Shown one piece after another: positions 8,062-17,547 of a DNA stretch of 64,000 bases. The position numbers and the translations under genes are program-made. Position 1 is the stretch's first letter. Every line of letters begins with the position of its first letter. This stretch comes from Chitinimonas sp. BJYL2 (GTDB lineage Bacteria > Pseudomonadota > Gammaproteobacteria > Burkholderiales > Chitinimonadaceae). The notes beneath the pieces are model-generated. The model did no database searches, was not told the DNA's origin, and saw nothing but the letters and a program-made list of their open reading frames with translations. The stretch spans positions 124,001 to 188,000 of the forward strand of contig NZ_JANZKW010000004.1 in assembly GCF_027257935.1 (NCBI RefSeq), read 5' to 3'.

Positions 8062-8655
8062 ATGAAAATCACCATTCTGGCCGGCAGCCCCAGCGCGACA
8101 TCCCGCTCTGCTGCCTTGCTGGCCCATACCGCCAAACAGCTGAGCGAACGCGGTTACACCGTGCGCACGCTGGATGTACGCGATTTTCCGCCGGAGGACC
8201 TGGTACTGGCGCGGTTTGACCAACCCAGCATCAAGGCCCTGCAAGCCGCCGTGGCCGAGGCTGACGGGCTGGTGGTGGGCACGCCGGTTTACAAGGCTGC
8301 GTATTCGGGCGCGCTCAAGCTGCTGCTTGATCTGCTGCCCGAGCGCGCACTGGCCGGCAAGGTGGTGTTGCCCATCGCCACCGGCGGTTCACCCGCCCAC
8401 ATGCTGGCGGTGGATTACGCGCTCAAGCCGGTGTTGTCGGCACTGAACGTGAAAGAAACCCTGCAGGGCGTGTACGCCATCGACAAACAGATCCGCTGGC
8501 TAGACGGCGGCGGCGTGGAGCTCGACGCCGAACTCGACGAGCGCATCGAGCGGGCACTGGCGCAGTTCAGCCAGAGCCTGGGCGAGCGCATTCCCCCACT
8601 GCTGGGCGAGCACGTGCTCAGCGAACGCATCCAGGCCCGACAACTGGCCATCTGA
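8062..8655 (+). CDS. ssuE: NAD(P)H-dependent FMN reductase SsuE
   Basis: A 197-residue flavodoxin-fold reductase supplying FMNH2 to the monooxygenases. It closely follows E. coli SsuE: KITILAGSP at the start, PPEDLVLARFDQP, ADGLVVGTPVYKAAYSGALKLLLDLLP, ALAGKVVLPIATGG and HMLAVDYALKPVLSAL. The ATG at 8062 is preferred over an in-frame ATG at 8050 because GGAGA at 8052-8056 then acts as its ribosome binding site. No clear sigma-54 promoter lies just upstream, so it may be read with the receptor gene. ssuF follows after 28 bases. Confidence 0.93.
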   Translation: MKITILAGSPSATSRSAALLAHTAKQLSERGYTVRTLDVRDFPPEDLVLARFDQPSIKALQAAVAEADGLVVGTPVYKAAYSGALKLLLDLLPERALAGKVVLPIATGGSPAHMLAVDYALKPVLSALNVKETLQGVYAIDKQIRWLDGGGVELDAELDERIERALAQFSQSLGERIPPLLGEHVLSERIQARQLAI

Positions 8656-8683
8656 CCCTCACCTACTGACCAAGGAAACCATC

Positions 8684-8902
8684 ATGAGCAAGATCAGCTC
8701 CATCAACCCCCGCAACCAGTTCCGTGGCCGCGTGGCCGAAATCCTCGAAGGCGACATCCTCTCGGAAGTGGATGTACAAACGCCCTCGGGCGTGGTCACC
8801 TCGGTCATCACCACGCGCTCGCTCAAGCAGCTGGAGTTGCAAGTGGGCAGCGAGGTGATTGCCTTTGTGAAAGCGACGGAAGTCTCGATCGCCAAGCTGT
8901 AA
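8684..8902 (+). CDS. ssuF: SsuF, Mop/TOBE-domain molybdopterin-binding-like protein
   Basis: A 72-residue protein consisting of a single Mop (TOBE) domain: SSINPRNQFRGRVAEILEGDILSEVDVQTPSGVVTSVIT, then QLELQVGSEVIAFVKATEVSIAKL. In Pseudomonas putida the ssu operon ends in ssuF, a protein of this size and type needed for use of sulfonates and sulfate esters. Its position right after ssuE supports the same identity. A good AAGGA site precedes the ATG at 8684. What it binds in this role is not established. Confidence 0.85.
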   Translation: MSKISSINPRNQFRGRVAEILEGDILSEVDVQTPSGVVTSVITTRSLKQLELQVGSEVIAFVKATEVSIAKL

Positions 8903-8925
8903 GGCGCATCGTGCTGCACAGAAAA

Positions 8926-8950
8926 AAGGGCCGCTGATTCAGCGGCCCTT
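8926..8950. terminator. bidirectional terminator between ssuF and the chemoreceptor gene
   Basis: Stem AAGGGCCGCT/AGCGGCCCTT with a short loop, with an A-run before and T-rich sequence after. It lies between convergent genes. Confidence 0.85.
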
Positions 8951-8971
8951 CTGTTTTGGCTGAGCGATGAA

Positions 8972-10585
8972 TCAAGCCCGGAACCGCGCAATCTCTTGCC
9001 GCATCGCTCCCGCAATCGTGGCCAGCTCGTTGGCATGCGCACTGGTTTGTGCAGCGGCGGTGCTGTTGCGCTCCACCATATTGGCAATCTGTTCCACCGC
9101 TGCCGCAATCTGGTGACCAGCCTGATCCTGCTCCTTGAGGGCACTGGTGATCGTTTGTACCTGACCTTCCACCAGATGGGCGTCGCTGGTGATGGTGCCC
9201 ACGGTTTGTCCGGCGGCTTGCGCCAGATCAACCCCAATGGCAACACGCTGCACGGCACCGCTCATCGTCACCACCGATTGCTGGGCAGATTGCTGGATAC
9301 CGGCGATCTTGGTGGCGATTTCGCTGGTGGCGGCGGTGGTACGTTCGGCCAGTTTGCGCACTTCGTCGGCCACCACGGCAAAGCCGCGGCCTTGCTCGCC
9401 AGCGCGGGCGGCTTCGATAGCGGCGTTGAGGGCAAGCAGGTTGGTCTGGTCGGCCACTTCGCGGATCACTTGCACAATGCTGCCGATCTCGGCCGAGCGT
9501 TGATCCAGTTGCTGAATGGCCGCAGCAGCGTCTTTGATCACCACGGCAATCGCGGTCATTTCGCGCACGGCGTTTTCGATGACCTTGCCGCCGTCTTCGG
9601 CATGGTGCTCGGCTTCCACCGAGTGCGTCATCGCTTCGCGGGCGCTATCTGCCAGGTGGCTGATACTGGTTGACAGCTGCTCCACGGCGGCAGCCATGCT
9701 GCTCGCGGCATCGCTTTGCTGGCGCGAGCCATCGGATACCTGCTGGGCCGAGGCGGTAAGGTCTTGCACCATGTTGATCAGCTGGCCACTGGTGCGGTCT
9801 GCGCTCTTGAGCACCCCTTGCACGCTTTCGGCCAAACTATTGAAGGCACGCGCGGTTTCGGAGACCTCGTCGTTGCCATCCACCCCCACGCGGCGGGTGA
9901 AATCCAGATCGCGCTGGATTTCGCGGATGGTGCCGGAGAGACGGTACAACTGCCCGGCAATGCCGCGCACGATGAAGAACGACAGCACCACGGCCAGCAG
10001 CGTCACCATCACCACAATGGCGATCAGGCGGCTACGGCCAGCGCTGTAGTCGTCTTCTGCGGCCTTGGAGAGTTTGGCCGCGGACTCGATATTGAATTCG
10101 ACCAGCTTGTCCACGGTGGGCAGGAAGGTACGGAAGGCTTTGCGGCCCTCGTTGCGGAAGAAGGCAATGGCCGCATCGCGATCGCCACCTTCTACTACCT
10201 GCCGGAATGCCTTGTGCGAAGCCTGGTAGTTGGCCAGTTGCGATTGGTACTCGGCGAACAGTGCCTTCTCTTCATCCGAGCTGACTACCTTGGCGTATTC
10301 GTCCTCGAACTTCTTCAGGTTATCGAGGTTCTTGCCCAGCCGGCCGGCTACTTCCTTGATCTCTTCGGCATCTTTGGCGATCAGGAACTGGGTTTCGCGG
10401 TTACGGAAGTCGATGACCTCGGCACGAATGGCACCCGAGTAACGCACACCCGGCAGTGCATCATGCGTGACACCGCCCACCGCACGATCCAGCGCCGACA
10501 ATGAGCCGACGCCCACCACGCCCATGGCGATGACAAATGCGACCAGCGCGGCAAACGCCAGCGCCAACTTGTGTGAAATACGCAT
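8972..10585 (-). CDS. methyl-accepting chemotaxis protein
   Basis: A 537-residue chemoreceptor. TM1 spans about residues 8-30. A periplasmic four-helix-bundle sensor (4HB_MCP type) covers about 31-187, with TM2 at about 188-208 ([20 protein letters not shown]) and a HAMP domain after it. The cytoplasmic signalling domain carries the hairpin tip [21 protein letters not shown] followed by [29 protein letters not shown]. The ATG at 10585 has a GGGAGG site. It lies inside the sulfur island and could sense a sulfur compound, but no sigma-54 promoter was found in front of it and the ligand is unknown. Confidence 0.93.
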   Translation of the reverse strand: MRISHKLALAFAALVAFVIAMGVVGVGSLSALDRAVGGVTHDALPGVRYSGAIRAEVIDFRNRETQFLIAKDAEEIKEVAGRLGKNLDNLKKFEDEYAKVVSSDEEKALFAEYQSQLANYQASHKAFRQVVEGGDRDAAIAFFRNEGRKAFRTFLPTVDKLVEFNIESAAKLSKAAEDDYSAGRSRLIAIVVMVTLLAVVLSFFIVRGIAGQLYRLSGTIREIQRDLDFTRRVGVDGNDEVSETARAFNSLAESVQGVLKSADRTSGQLINMVQDLTASAQQVSDGSRQQSDAASSMAAAVEQLSTSISHLADSAREAMTHSVEAEHHAEDGGKVIENAVREMTAIAVVIKDAAAAIQQLDQRSAEIGSIVQVIREVADQTNLLALNAAIEAARAGEQGRGFAVVADEVRKLAERTTAATSEIATKIAGIQQSAQQSVVTMSGAVQRVAIGVDLAQAAGQTVGTITSDAHLVEGQVQTITSALKEQDQAGHQIAAAVEQIANMVERNSTAAAQTSAHANELATIAGAMRQEIARFRA

Positions 10586-10644
10586 GGCAGAACCCTCCCC
10601 GATCGTTAGCCCGTGATAAGGGTTCTAGCTGCTCAAAGGACGAG

Positions 10645-10674
10645 GGGCAACCGCAATCCGGCATGCGGTTGCCC
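10645..10674 (-). terminator. hairpin after DszA-like gene 2
   Basis: Stem GGGCAACCGC/GCGGTTGCCC with a 10-base loop, 9 bases past the stop at 10683. No T-run follows, so it may be a terminator or an mRNA-stabilising hairpin. Confidence 0.5.
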
Positions 10675-10682
10675 GACTGCGC

Positions 10683-12023
10683 TCAGGCAGCCCGCAATTG
10701 CGGCAAGCGGTGCTGGCTGTGTGGCCGGCGCAGACCCAGGTGCTCACGCAGCGTCGTGCCCGTGTACTCGGTGCGGAACAGGCCGCGGCGTTGCAACTCG
10801 GGCACCACGTCACGCACAAAGTCTTCGAAACCGGTGGGGATTTGCGGCGGGATCAGGTTGAAGCCGTCGGCGGCTTCGTTGTTGAACCACTCCTCGATCA
10901 CATCCGCCACCTGGCTGGCGGTACCCACGACGAGGTTGTGTCCCCGAAAGACGCTGAACTGCAGCACGGCCTGGCGGATGGTCAGATTGTCGCGGCGGGC
11001 GCGGTCGAGCAGCTGCTGCAGGCGGCCTTTGCCGTTTTCGGTTTCGGGCAGATCAGGCACCGGGCCGTCGAGCGGATAAGCGCTCAGGTCCACGCCACCG
11101 AGCTGCACGCCGTTGGAGAAATCGACGGCGTCTTGCAGGCGTTGGAGTTTCTCGCGCGCTTCTTCTTCGGTGCGGCCGATGATGGGCGAGAGGCCCGGCG
11201 TGATCACGATGTCCTCCGGCGCGCGGCCATATTTGGCAAGGCGGCTCTTCACATCGCGGTAGTACTCCTGCGCCACATCCAGCCGCTGAGCGGAGGCGTA
11301 GGTCATCTCGGCATACTGCGCGGCAAACTCGCGGCCGGTATCGGAATTGCCGGCCTGCACCAGCACCGGGTAGCCCTGCAGCGGGCGGGCGACATCCAGC
11401 AGCGAATCGGAGCGGAAGTACTTGCCTGTGTGGTCCACCGGGTGCGCCGAGGCCGGGTCGAAAAACTGGCCGGTGGCGGGGTTGGCATTGTCGAACGCAC
11501 CATCGTCCCAGCTATCCCAGAGCTTGCGCGTCAGATCGAGGAATTCGCCGGCGCGCTCATAGCGCTCGGCGTGGCTCAGCGTGTCGTCGAGGCCAAAACT
11601 GCGGGCTGCGCTGTCCTGCAAGGACGACACCACATTCCACGCGGCGCGGCCGCCGCTGATGTGATCGAGCGAGGCGAACTTGCGGGCCACGTTGTAGGGC
11701 TCGTTGAAGTTGGTGTTCACCGTGGCGACCAGGCCGATGCGGCTGGTAATGGCCGCCAGTGCCGACATGAAGGTGATGGGTTCGAAGTCATAACGCTTGT
11801 CGCTGCGCGCCTGCTTGTGCAGCGCCTTGGGCGAACGGCCGACGAAATCGGCGATGAACACGGTATCGAACTTGGCCTGTTCTGCCAGCAGCGCCAGCTT
11901 GGCCCAGTAGGCAAAATCCGGGTTGCCGGCATGCGGCGCTTCGGGCTGCCGCCAGGCGGACTGGTGGTGGCCAAAGCGGGTGAAGAAGACGCCGAGTTTG
12001 AGTTGGCGAGGTGGTTGGGACAT
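10683..12023 (-). CDS. DszA/NtaA-family FMN-dependent monooxygenase 2
   Basis: A 446-residue homologue of the protein at 786, with the same blocks: LGVFFTRFGHHQSAWR, KFDTVFIADFVGR, IGLVATVNTNFNEPYNVARKFASLDH, SGGRAAWNVVSS, GYPVLVQAGNS and the VPELQRRGLFRTEYTG tail. The frame stays open upstream, but the ATG at 12023 has a GGAG site and matches the family start. It is the last gene of the minus-strand run from yejB. It pairs with DszB-like gene 2 (20820), so the island has two monooxygenase/desulfinase sets, perhaps for different substrates. Confidence 0.88.
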   Translation of the reverse strand: MSQPPRQLKLGVFFTRFGHHQSAWRQPEAPHAGNPDFAYWAKLALLAEQAKFDTVFIADFVGRSPKALHKQARSDKRYDFEPITFMSALAAITSRIGLVATVNTNFNEPYNVARKFASLDHISGGRAAWNVVSSLQDSAARSFGLDDTLSHAERYERAGEFLDLTRKLWDSWDDGAFDNANPATGQFFDPASAHPVDHTGKYFRSDSLLDVARPLQGYPVLVQAGNSDTGREFAAQYAEMTYASAQRLDVAQEYYRDVKSRLAKYGRAPEDIVITPGLSPIIGRTEEEAREKLQRLQDAVDFSNGVQLGGVDLSAYPLDGPVPDLPETENGKGRLQQLLDRARRDNLTIRQAVLQFSVFRGHNLVVGTASQVADVIEEWFNNEAADGFNLIPPQIPTGFEDFVRDVVPELQRRGLFRTEYTGTTLREHLGLRRPHSQHRLPQLRAA

Positions 12024-12100
12024 GAGGTAGCTCCAATAAAAGAAATGCGAATCTGGCGATACGGCGGGGGATGGCTGTAGGGCTGAGGAGGGGGGTTTAA

Positions 12101-12215
12101 GCCCCTCTCCTTCCGGGAGAGGGGTGGGGGTGAGGGAGCGGCGGTAGAACAAGCGCTGACGCATTGAATGGGCGGCGTCCCCTCACCCCAACCCCTCTCC
12201 CGGTGGGAGAGGGGC
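12101..12215. repeat. pair of inverted REP-like palindromes
   Basis: Two copies of a CCCCTCTCC...GGAGAGGGG palindrome with a GTGGGGGTGAGGG tail, at 12101-12136 and inverted at 12179-12215, flank the start region of the DszA-like gene and the end of the exporter gene. Such elements are common as dispersed intergenic repeats in proteobacteria. Confidence 0.75.
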
Positions 12216-12224
12216 TTTCAGGCT

Positions 12225-13979
12225 TTACGCAGCCAACTTCTCCCCACTCTGCAAAGCAAATAGCCGCGCATACAGCCCCTGCTGCTGGCGCAGTTCGTCA
12301 TGCCGACCGCGCTCCACCACCCTGCCCTGTTGCAGCACCAGGATCAGATCGGCGTGCATTACCGTACTCAGACGGTGGGCGATCACCACAGCGGTGCGGC
12401 CTTCGACCAGTTGTGCGAGGCCTTGCTGGACCAGGTGTTCGGATTCTGAATCGAGCGCACTGGTGGCTTCGTCGAGCACGATCAGTTGGGGGTTCTTGAG
12501 GATGGCACGGGCAATGGCGACGCGTTGCTTCTCGCCGCCCGATAATTTGATCCCGCGCTCGCCGACCAGCGTGTCGTAGCCCGCCTCCATGCGCTGGATG
12601 AACTGGTCGGCATGTGCGGCGCGGGCGGCGGCTTCCACATCGGCACGCTGGGCACCGGGGCGGGCAAAGGCAATGTTTTCGCCGATGCTGTCGTTGAACA
12701 GCGCCACATCCTGCAAGACCACGCCCATCACGGCGCGCACGCTACGCTGCTGGTAATCGCGCAGGTCGCGACCGTTGATCAGGATGCGGCCGGCGGTGGG
12801 GTCGTAAAAGCGCATCAGCAGTTTGACGATGGTGCTCTTGCCGCTGCCGCTGCTACCCACCAGCGCCAGCGTCTGCCCGGCGTTGACCTCGAAGTTGAGT
12901 GGTTGCAGCGCAGGTGAATCCTTGCCGGGGTAGTTGAAGCTCACGTTCTCGAAACGGATGCTTTCGAGCCGCTCCAGCGGCACGGCACCGTGCCGGTCTG
13001 CCACATCGGGGGCGACATCCAGCAGCTCCACCAAACGCTCGGCGCTGCTTTCAATCTCGCCGGCCTGGTTGATCTGGCGGGCAATGGGCTGGATGGAGCT
13101 GATCAGGGTTTGGGTGAGCGTGAGCACCAGCAGGATATCGCCGGTGCTGAACTGGCCGGCTAACGCACCGCGTGCGGTAATGACCACGGCGACAAACACC
13201 CCGAAGGTATTGAGCAGGTTCAAGCCTTGCTCGGACCGCCATTCGGTCTGGTGCAGCTTGCCACGCGTGACCAGCCACTCGGCCTGGGTGTCGTCGTAGC
13301 GCTGCTTCACCGCCGCTTCGCCACCAAAGCTGCGCACAGTGGCGATGTTGCCGACCATCTCGGCCAGCAGGCCGGTCATGCGGCCCGCCAGCATCTGCCA
13401 GCCGCGCCGATACGGGCGCGTCCAGCCCACGGTGCGGTAGGAGACGAAGAAATTGATCAGCAACACGCCCAGCATGATCGCGCCCACGATGGGGGCTTTG
13501 ACCAGCAAGACCACGGTGATGAACACCATCTGCAAGATGCTGGCGAGCACGCTCTCGGTGAGTGAGGAGAGCCACATGGTGATCTGGGTGATGGTGCCGA
13601 AGCGATCCATGATTTCGCCGACACGGGTCTTCTCGAAGTAGTCGATCGACTTCTGCGTCATGTTGTCGAACACGCGCTGGCGGAAGGTGCTGACCGTGTC
13701 GAGCCACAGGTCGTCAGCTTGCTTGTTCTGCAAGGCGCCGAACACCACCACGCCGATGCGCAGCAACAGGAAAGCACCGAGCAACAGGGTGATGCTCCAG
13801 GTGGCCTCGGCATGGCTGACCTTGCCCGAGAGCAGATGAGCAATCACATCGACGATGCCCTTGTAGAGATAGGGTGTGGCGGTGCCGATCAGCGCGACGA
13901 GCGTGCCGACGAGGGCGACGCCGATCACACGGCGGCGGTATTCGGGAATGAACTGGATGGTGCGCCAGAGGTTTTTCAT
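12225..13979 (-). CDS. ABC exporter, fused membrane and ATPase domains
   Basis: A 584-residue half-transporter of the MsbA/multidrug type. About residues 1-310 form a six-helix ABC transmembrane domain. The ATPase domain follows with Walker A GSSGSGKS, signature KLSGGEKQRVAIARAIL and Walker B LIVLDEATSALD, then the H-loop AHRLSTV. The ATG at 13979 is chosen over a TTG at 13988; neither has a strong ribosome binding site. It lies between yejA and the DszA-like gene in the same operon and may export a product or toxic intermediate of organosulfur breakdown. Cargo is unknown. Confidence 0.9.
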   Translation of the reverse strand: MKNLWRTIQFIPEYRRRVIGVALVGTLVALIGTATPYLYKGIVDVIAHLLSGKVSHAEATWSITLLLGAFLLLRIGVVVFGALQNKQADDLWLDTVSTFRQRVFDNMTQKSIDYFEKTRVGEIMDRFGTITQITMWLSSLTESVLASILQMVFITVVLLVKAPIVGAIMLGVLLINFFVSYRTVGWTRPYRRGWQMLAGRMTGLLAEMVGNIATVRSFGGEAAVKQRYDDTQAEWLVTRGKLHQTEWRSEQGLNLLNTFGVFVAVVITARGALAGQFSTGDILLVLTLTQTLISSIQPIARQINQAGEIESSAERLVELLDVAPDVADRHGAVPLERLESIRFENVSFNYPGKDSPALQPLNFEVNAGQTLALVGSSGSGKSTIVKLLMRFYDPTAGRILINGRDLRDYQQRSVRAVMGVVLQDVALFNDSIGENIAFARPGAQRADVEAAARAAHADQFIQRMEAGYDTLVGERGIKLSGGEKQRVAIARAILKNPQLIVLDEATSALDSESEHLVQQGLAQLVEGRTAVVIAHRLSTVMHADLILVLQQGRVVERGRHDELRQQQGLYARLFALQSGEKLAA

Positions 13980-14032
13980 GGTGTGCAATCTATTGAGAAG
14001 GCCGATGCCTGCATCGCAGGCATCGGGCAGGA

Positions 14033-15916
14033 CTAGGTGGGTTGGCGTGGTGTCGCTGGCTGCGGCCGGCCGGCTTGTCGCAGCGGCGTGGCCGGCGTGG
14101 TCGCCGTGCTATCCCACCAGGTGCTGACCGCCCAATCGGTGCCGCCGTAGTAGCGCGGCAGCACGGAGGGGCGCTTGAGCCGCTGGTGGTACATCAGGTA
14201 GTGATGGGTGAGGTAGCGCCAGGGAATGAAGTAGTGGCTGTGAATCAGCACCCGATCGAGTGCGCGTGCGGCGGTTTGCTGCTCGGCCGGGGTGTTGGCG
14301 TCTTGCAGCTTTTGCAGCAGGTCATCCACCGCGGCCGACTTCACCCCGGCGAGGTTTTCCGAACCGTTGCGATCGGCTGCCTTGCTGTTGAACACGCGCC
14401 ATAGTTCGCTGGCGGGCAGCCGCGATTCGCGCAGGTTCACGCTGAGGTAATCAAAATCGAAACGGTTGGTGCGCTCACGCGTGGTGGCGGCGTCGGCGAC
14501 CACCTTGCGCACCTGGATGCCGAGCTTGCTCAGGTTGAGGTAGATCGGCTCCATGAACGGGCTTTGGGTGCGCCCGGCCGAGATGTCGATCACGAACGGT
14601 TCGCCCTTGGCGTTGCGCAGCACGCCATCGCGGTTATGCCAGCCGGCTTTGGCAAACAGTTCCAGCGCGCGCGTAAGGTTTCGGCGCAGATCGCCGGGCT
14701 GACGGTTGCTGGGTTGCTCGAACATGGGGCCGAACACCTCGGGCGGTAGCTCGGCGCGGTGGGGCTCCAGCAGCTTGAGTTCATCGGCACCGGGCAGGCC
14801 GGTGGCGGCCAGCGGTGTGCCGGTGAAATAGCTGGTCACGCGCTTGAATTCGCTGGCGAAGATCTTGTCGTTGATCCACTCAAAATCCAGCGCATGGTTC
14901 AGCGCCAGCCGCACATTCGGGTCGCGGAAGCGCTCGCGGCGCAGGTTGACGACCCAGCCATTCATGGCCGGCGGGTTCTGGTGCGGCAGCACTTCCTTGA
15001 TCAGCGTCTTGTTGTTGAAGTGCTTGCCGATGTACTGGCAGCACCAGTAACGCATCTGCGTTTCGCTCATGAAGTCGTAATCCAGCGCCCGCAAGCCAGC
15101 CACTTGGGTGTCACGGTCCTTGTAGAGCTTGTAGATCACCAGCCCGAAGTTGTTGAAACCGCGCCGCACCGGCAGCTCGCGCGCCCAGTAATCGGGATTC
15201 AACCGGTAGCGGATATCGGCACCGCTCTGGGCTTTGTCGATCAGGTACGGGCCGCTGGCCACCGGGGTTTCGAGGCGCAATGCGTCAAATGCCGTGGTAC
15301 TGCCATCTGCATTACGGCCCCACTTGGGCGAAAACACCGGCAGGCTGCCGGCCACAAACGGCAGATCGCGGCCGGGGCGTTTGAAGGTGAAGTGCACGGT
15401 GCGCACATCGCGCGCCTCCACGCTGGCGATCTCGGCAAAGTAAGACTTGAAGCGCGGGCTGGCGGCCTTGCTGGTGAGGGTGCGGAATGAATACACCACA
15501 TCGGCCGCGGTGACTGGATCGCCATTATTGAAGCGGGCCTGCGGCCGCAAGCGGAAGGTGACAGCACTGAAATCGGGGGCGACGTCGATATCCTCGGCCA
15601 GCAAGCCGTACTGGGTGTTGGGCTCATCGAGGCTCAGTACCGTGAGCGTTTCGAACAGCAACTCGGTCAGCCCCGGTGCCGGCCGGCCCTTGAGCGTGAA
15701 CGGATTGAACTTGTCGAAGCTGCTGTTCTGGCTTACCACCGACAGCGTGAGCTTGCCGCCCTTGGGTGCGGCGGGATTAACGTAGTCAAAGTGGGCAAAA
15801 TCGGCCGGGTACTTGGGCTGGCCGAACTGGGCATAGGCATGGGCCGACCAAGCACTGAGCGGAAGTGTCAGCGCGGCCAGGGCGGCCAGCCAGCGGGAGC
15901 GGGAGGAGTAAGCCAT
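14033..15916 (-). CDS. yejA: periplasmic extracellular solute-binding protein, YejA type
   Basis: A 627-residue SBP_bac_5 family protein with a signal peptide (about residues 1-27, AALTLPLSAWSAHA) and long binding-protein body. Family features include PKYPADFAHFDYVNPAAPKGG, FDKFNPFTLKG, GLLAEDIDVAPD, FRLRPQARFNNG and VYSFRTL. YejA proteins bind oligopeptides or peptide-like compounds such as microcin C for the YejBEF permease. Its ATG overlaps the stop codon of yejF. In this operon the cargo may be a sulfur-containing peptide or conjugate, which is inference from context. Confidence 0.9.
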   Translation of the reverse strand: MAYSSRSRWLAALAALTLPLSAWSAHAYAQFGQPKYPADFAHFDYVNPAAPKGGKLTLSVVSQNSSFDKFNPFTLKGRPAPGLTELLFETLTVLSLDEPNTQYGLLAEDIDVAPDFSAVTFRLRPQARFNNGDPVTAADVVYSFRTLTSKAASPRFKSYFAEIASVEARDVRTVHFTFKRPGRDLPFVAGSLPVFSPKWGRNADGSTTAFDALRLETPVASGPYLIDKAQSGADIRYRLNPDYWARELPVRRGFNNFGLVIYKLYKDRDTQVAGLRALDYDFMSETQMRYWCCQYIGKHFNNKTLIKEVLPHQNPPAMNGWVVNLRRERFRDPNVRLALNHALDFEWINDKIFASEFKRVTSYFTGTPLAATGLPGADELKLLEPHRAELPPEVFGPMFEQPSNRQPGDLRRNLTRALELFAKAGWHNRDGVLRNAKGEPFVIDISAGRTQSPFMEPIYLNLSKLGIQVRKVVADAATTRERTNRFDFDYLSVNLRESRLPASELWRVFNSKAADRNGSENLAGVKSAAVDDLLQKLQDANTPAEQQTAARALDRVLIHSHYFIPWRYLTHHYLMYHQRLKRPSVLPRYYGGTDWAVSTWWDSTATTPATPLRQAGRPQPATPRQPT

Positions 15917-17547
15917 TACAACGATGCCTGTACAAGTTGGCGGGTATAGGGGTGCTGGGGTTCGGTGATCAGCTGTTCGGTATCGCCGTGTTCGACGATA
16001 TGACCGTCCTTGAGCACATAGAGCCGATGCGCCATGGCCCGGACCACGGTAAGGTCGTGCGTGATCAGCACGTAGCTCAGGCCATGTTTCTGCTGTAGCC
16101 GGACGAGGAGTTGCAGCACCTGGTTCTGGATCGACACATCGAGCGCCGAGGTCGGCTCATCCAGCACGATCACGCGGGGCTTGAGCACGATGGCGCGGGC
16201 AATCGCAATGCGCTGGCGCTGGCCACCCGAGAACTGGTGTGGATACGCACCGAGTGCTGAGGCCGGCAAACCGACTTCCGCCAGCACTGCCACCACCGCG
16301 GCGCGGCGCGCGGCGGCATCGAGCTCGGGCCGATGCAGGGCCAGGCCTTCTTCGATGATCTGCAATACGGTCTGGCGCGGTGATAGCGAACCGAACGGGT
16401 CCTGGAACACCACCTGCAGGCGTGCGCGCAGCTGCAGCTGCTGGCGGCGTGACAGGCGGGTGACCGGTGCGCCTTCAAATTCCAGCTCACCGGCATCGGT
16501 GCGGATCAGCCCCAGCACGGCCTGCGCCAGGGTGGATTTACCCGAGCCTGATTCACCGACAATGCCGATGGTCTCGCCAGCGCGCAGGGTCAAATCTGCC
16601 CCGTCGAGCGCCACAAAGCGCTCACGCCGGAACACGCCGCGCCAGCCCGGAGTGGCCTTGGCATAGGTCACGCGCAAGCCTTGGGTATCGAGCACCACCG
16701 GTGCAGCATCGGCCACTGGCGTGATCTGGCGCTGCGGCAGGCTGTTGATGAGCTTTTGCGTATACGGGTGCTGTGGATTCTGGAACAGCGTGGCGGTATC
16801 GGCGGTTTCCACCAGTTTGCCGTGCTCCATCACTGCCACCCGCTGGGCGAAGTGGCGGACCAGATTCAGGTCATGGCTGATCAAGAGGATGGCCATGCCG
16901 CTGCCGCCGGGCTGCGCTTCTTCGGCTTGCAGATCAAGCAGCAGCTTCACGATGCGCGCCCGCACGGTCAGATCCAGCGCCGTGGTCGGCTCATCGGCGA
17001 TCAGCAGGCGTGGGCGGCACGCGAGTGCCATCGCAATCATCGCCCGCTGGCGCTGGCCGCCCGATAGCTGATGCGGATAGGCATCGACCCGCCGCTCGGG
17101 TTCGCGCACGCCGGTACGGGCCAGCAGGGCGATGGCCTTCTGGCGTGCACTGCGGGCGTCGAGCCCTTCATGCAGTTGCAGCGTTTCGATGATCTGGTTG
17201 CCGATGGTGAACAGCGGGTTCAGCGCCGTCATCGGCTCCTGGAAGATCATCGCCACTTCGCTGCCACGCAGGCGACGGATGGCAGCATCGCTCTCGTCCA
17301 GCAGGTTGCGGCCGCCAAAGCGCAGCTCGCCGCTGAGGCTGGCGTGTTCGAGCAGGCGCAGGATCGACAAGGCGGTGACCGTCTTGCCCGAACCAGATTC
17401 GCCCACCAGTGCCAGGCGCTCGCCGGGGTGGATATCGAGGCTGATGCCATCCACCGCCAGCTTGCGGCCAAAGCGGATCGACAAGTCGCGCAGGCTCAGC
17501 AGCGGTTCGCTTTGAGAAAACGGTAAGCGTGATTCTGGCGCGCTCAT
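15916..17547 (-). CDS. yejF: duplicated ABC transporter ATPase, YejF type
   Basis: A 543-residue protein with two full ATPase domains, as in YejF. The first has Walker A GESGSGKT, signature [16 protein letters not shown] and Walker [13 protein letters not shown]. The second has [25 protein letters not shown] and [12 protein letters not shown]. Each ends in an oligopeptide-transporter C-terminal segment ([12 protein letters not shown] and [12 protein letters not shown]). It overlaps yejE by 4 bases and yejA by 3. It powers uptake of the ligand captured by the YejA-like protein. Confidence 0.93.
   Translation of the reverse strand: MSAPESRLPFSQSEPLLSLRDLSIRFGRKLAVDGISLDIHPGERLALVGESGSGKTVTALSILRLLEHASLSGELRFGGRNLLDESDAAIRRLRGSEVAMIFQEPMTALNPLFTIGNQIIETLQLHEGLDARSARQKAIALLARTGVREPERRVDAYPHQLSGGQRQRAMIAMALACRPRLLIADEPTTALDLTVRARIVKLLLDLQAEEAQPGGSGMAILLISHDLNLVRHFAQRVAVMEHGKLVETADTATLFQNPQHPYTQKLINSLPQRQITPVADAAPVVLDTQGLRVTYAKATPGWRGVFRRERFVALDGADLTLRAGETIGIVGESGSGKSTLAQAVLGLIRTDAGELEFEGAPVTRLSRRQQLQLRARLQVVFQDPFGSLSPRQTVLQIIEEGLALHRPELDAAARRAAVVAVLAEVGLPASALGAYPHQFSGGQRQRIAIARAIVLKPRVIVLDEPTSALDVSIQNQVLQLLVRLQQKHGLSYVLITHDLTVVRAMAHRLYVLKDGHIVEHGDTEQLITEPQHPYTRQLVQASL

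Noticed and set aside
10698-12080. 460-codon open frame on the plus strand
   Set aside because: Antisense to DszA-like gene 2, whose family match is clear.
12024-12164. N-terminal extension of DszA-like gene 2
   Set aside because: The extension translates a REP-like palindrome (TPTPLPEGEG), an intergenic repeat, and the ATG at 12023 has a good ribosome binding site.
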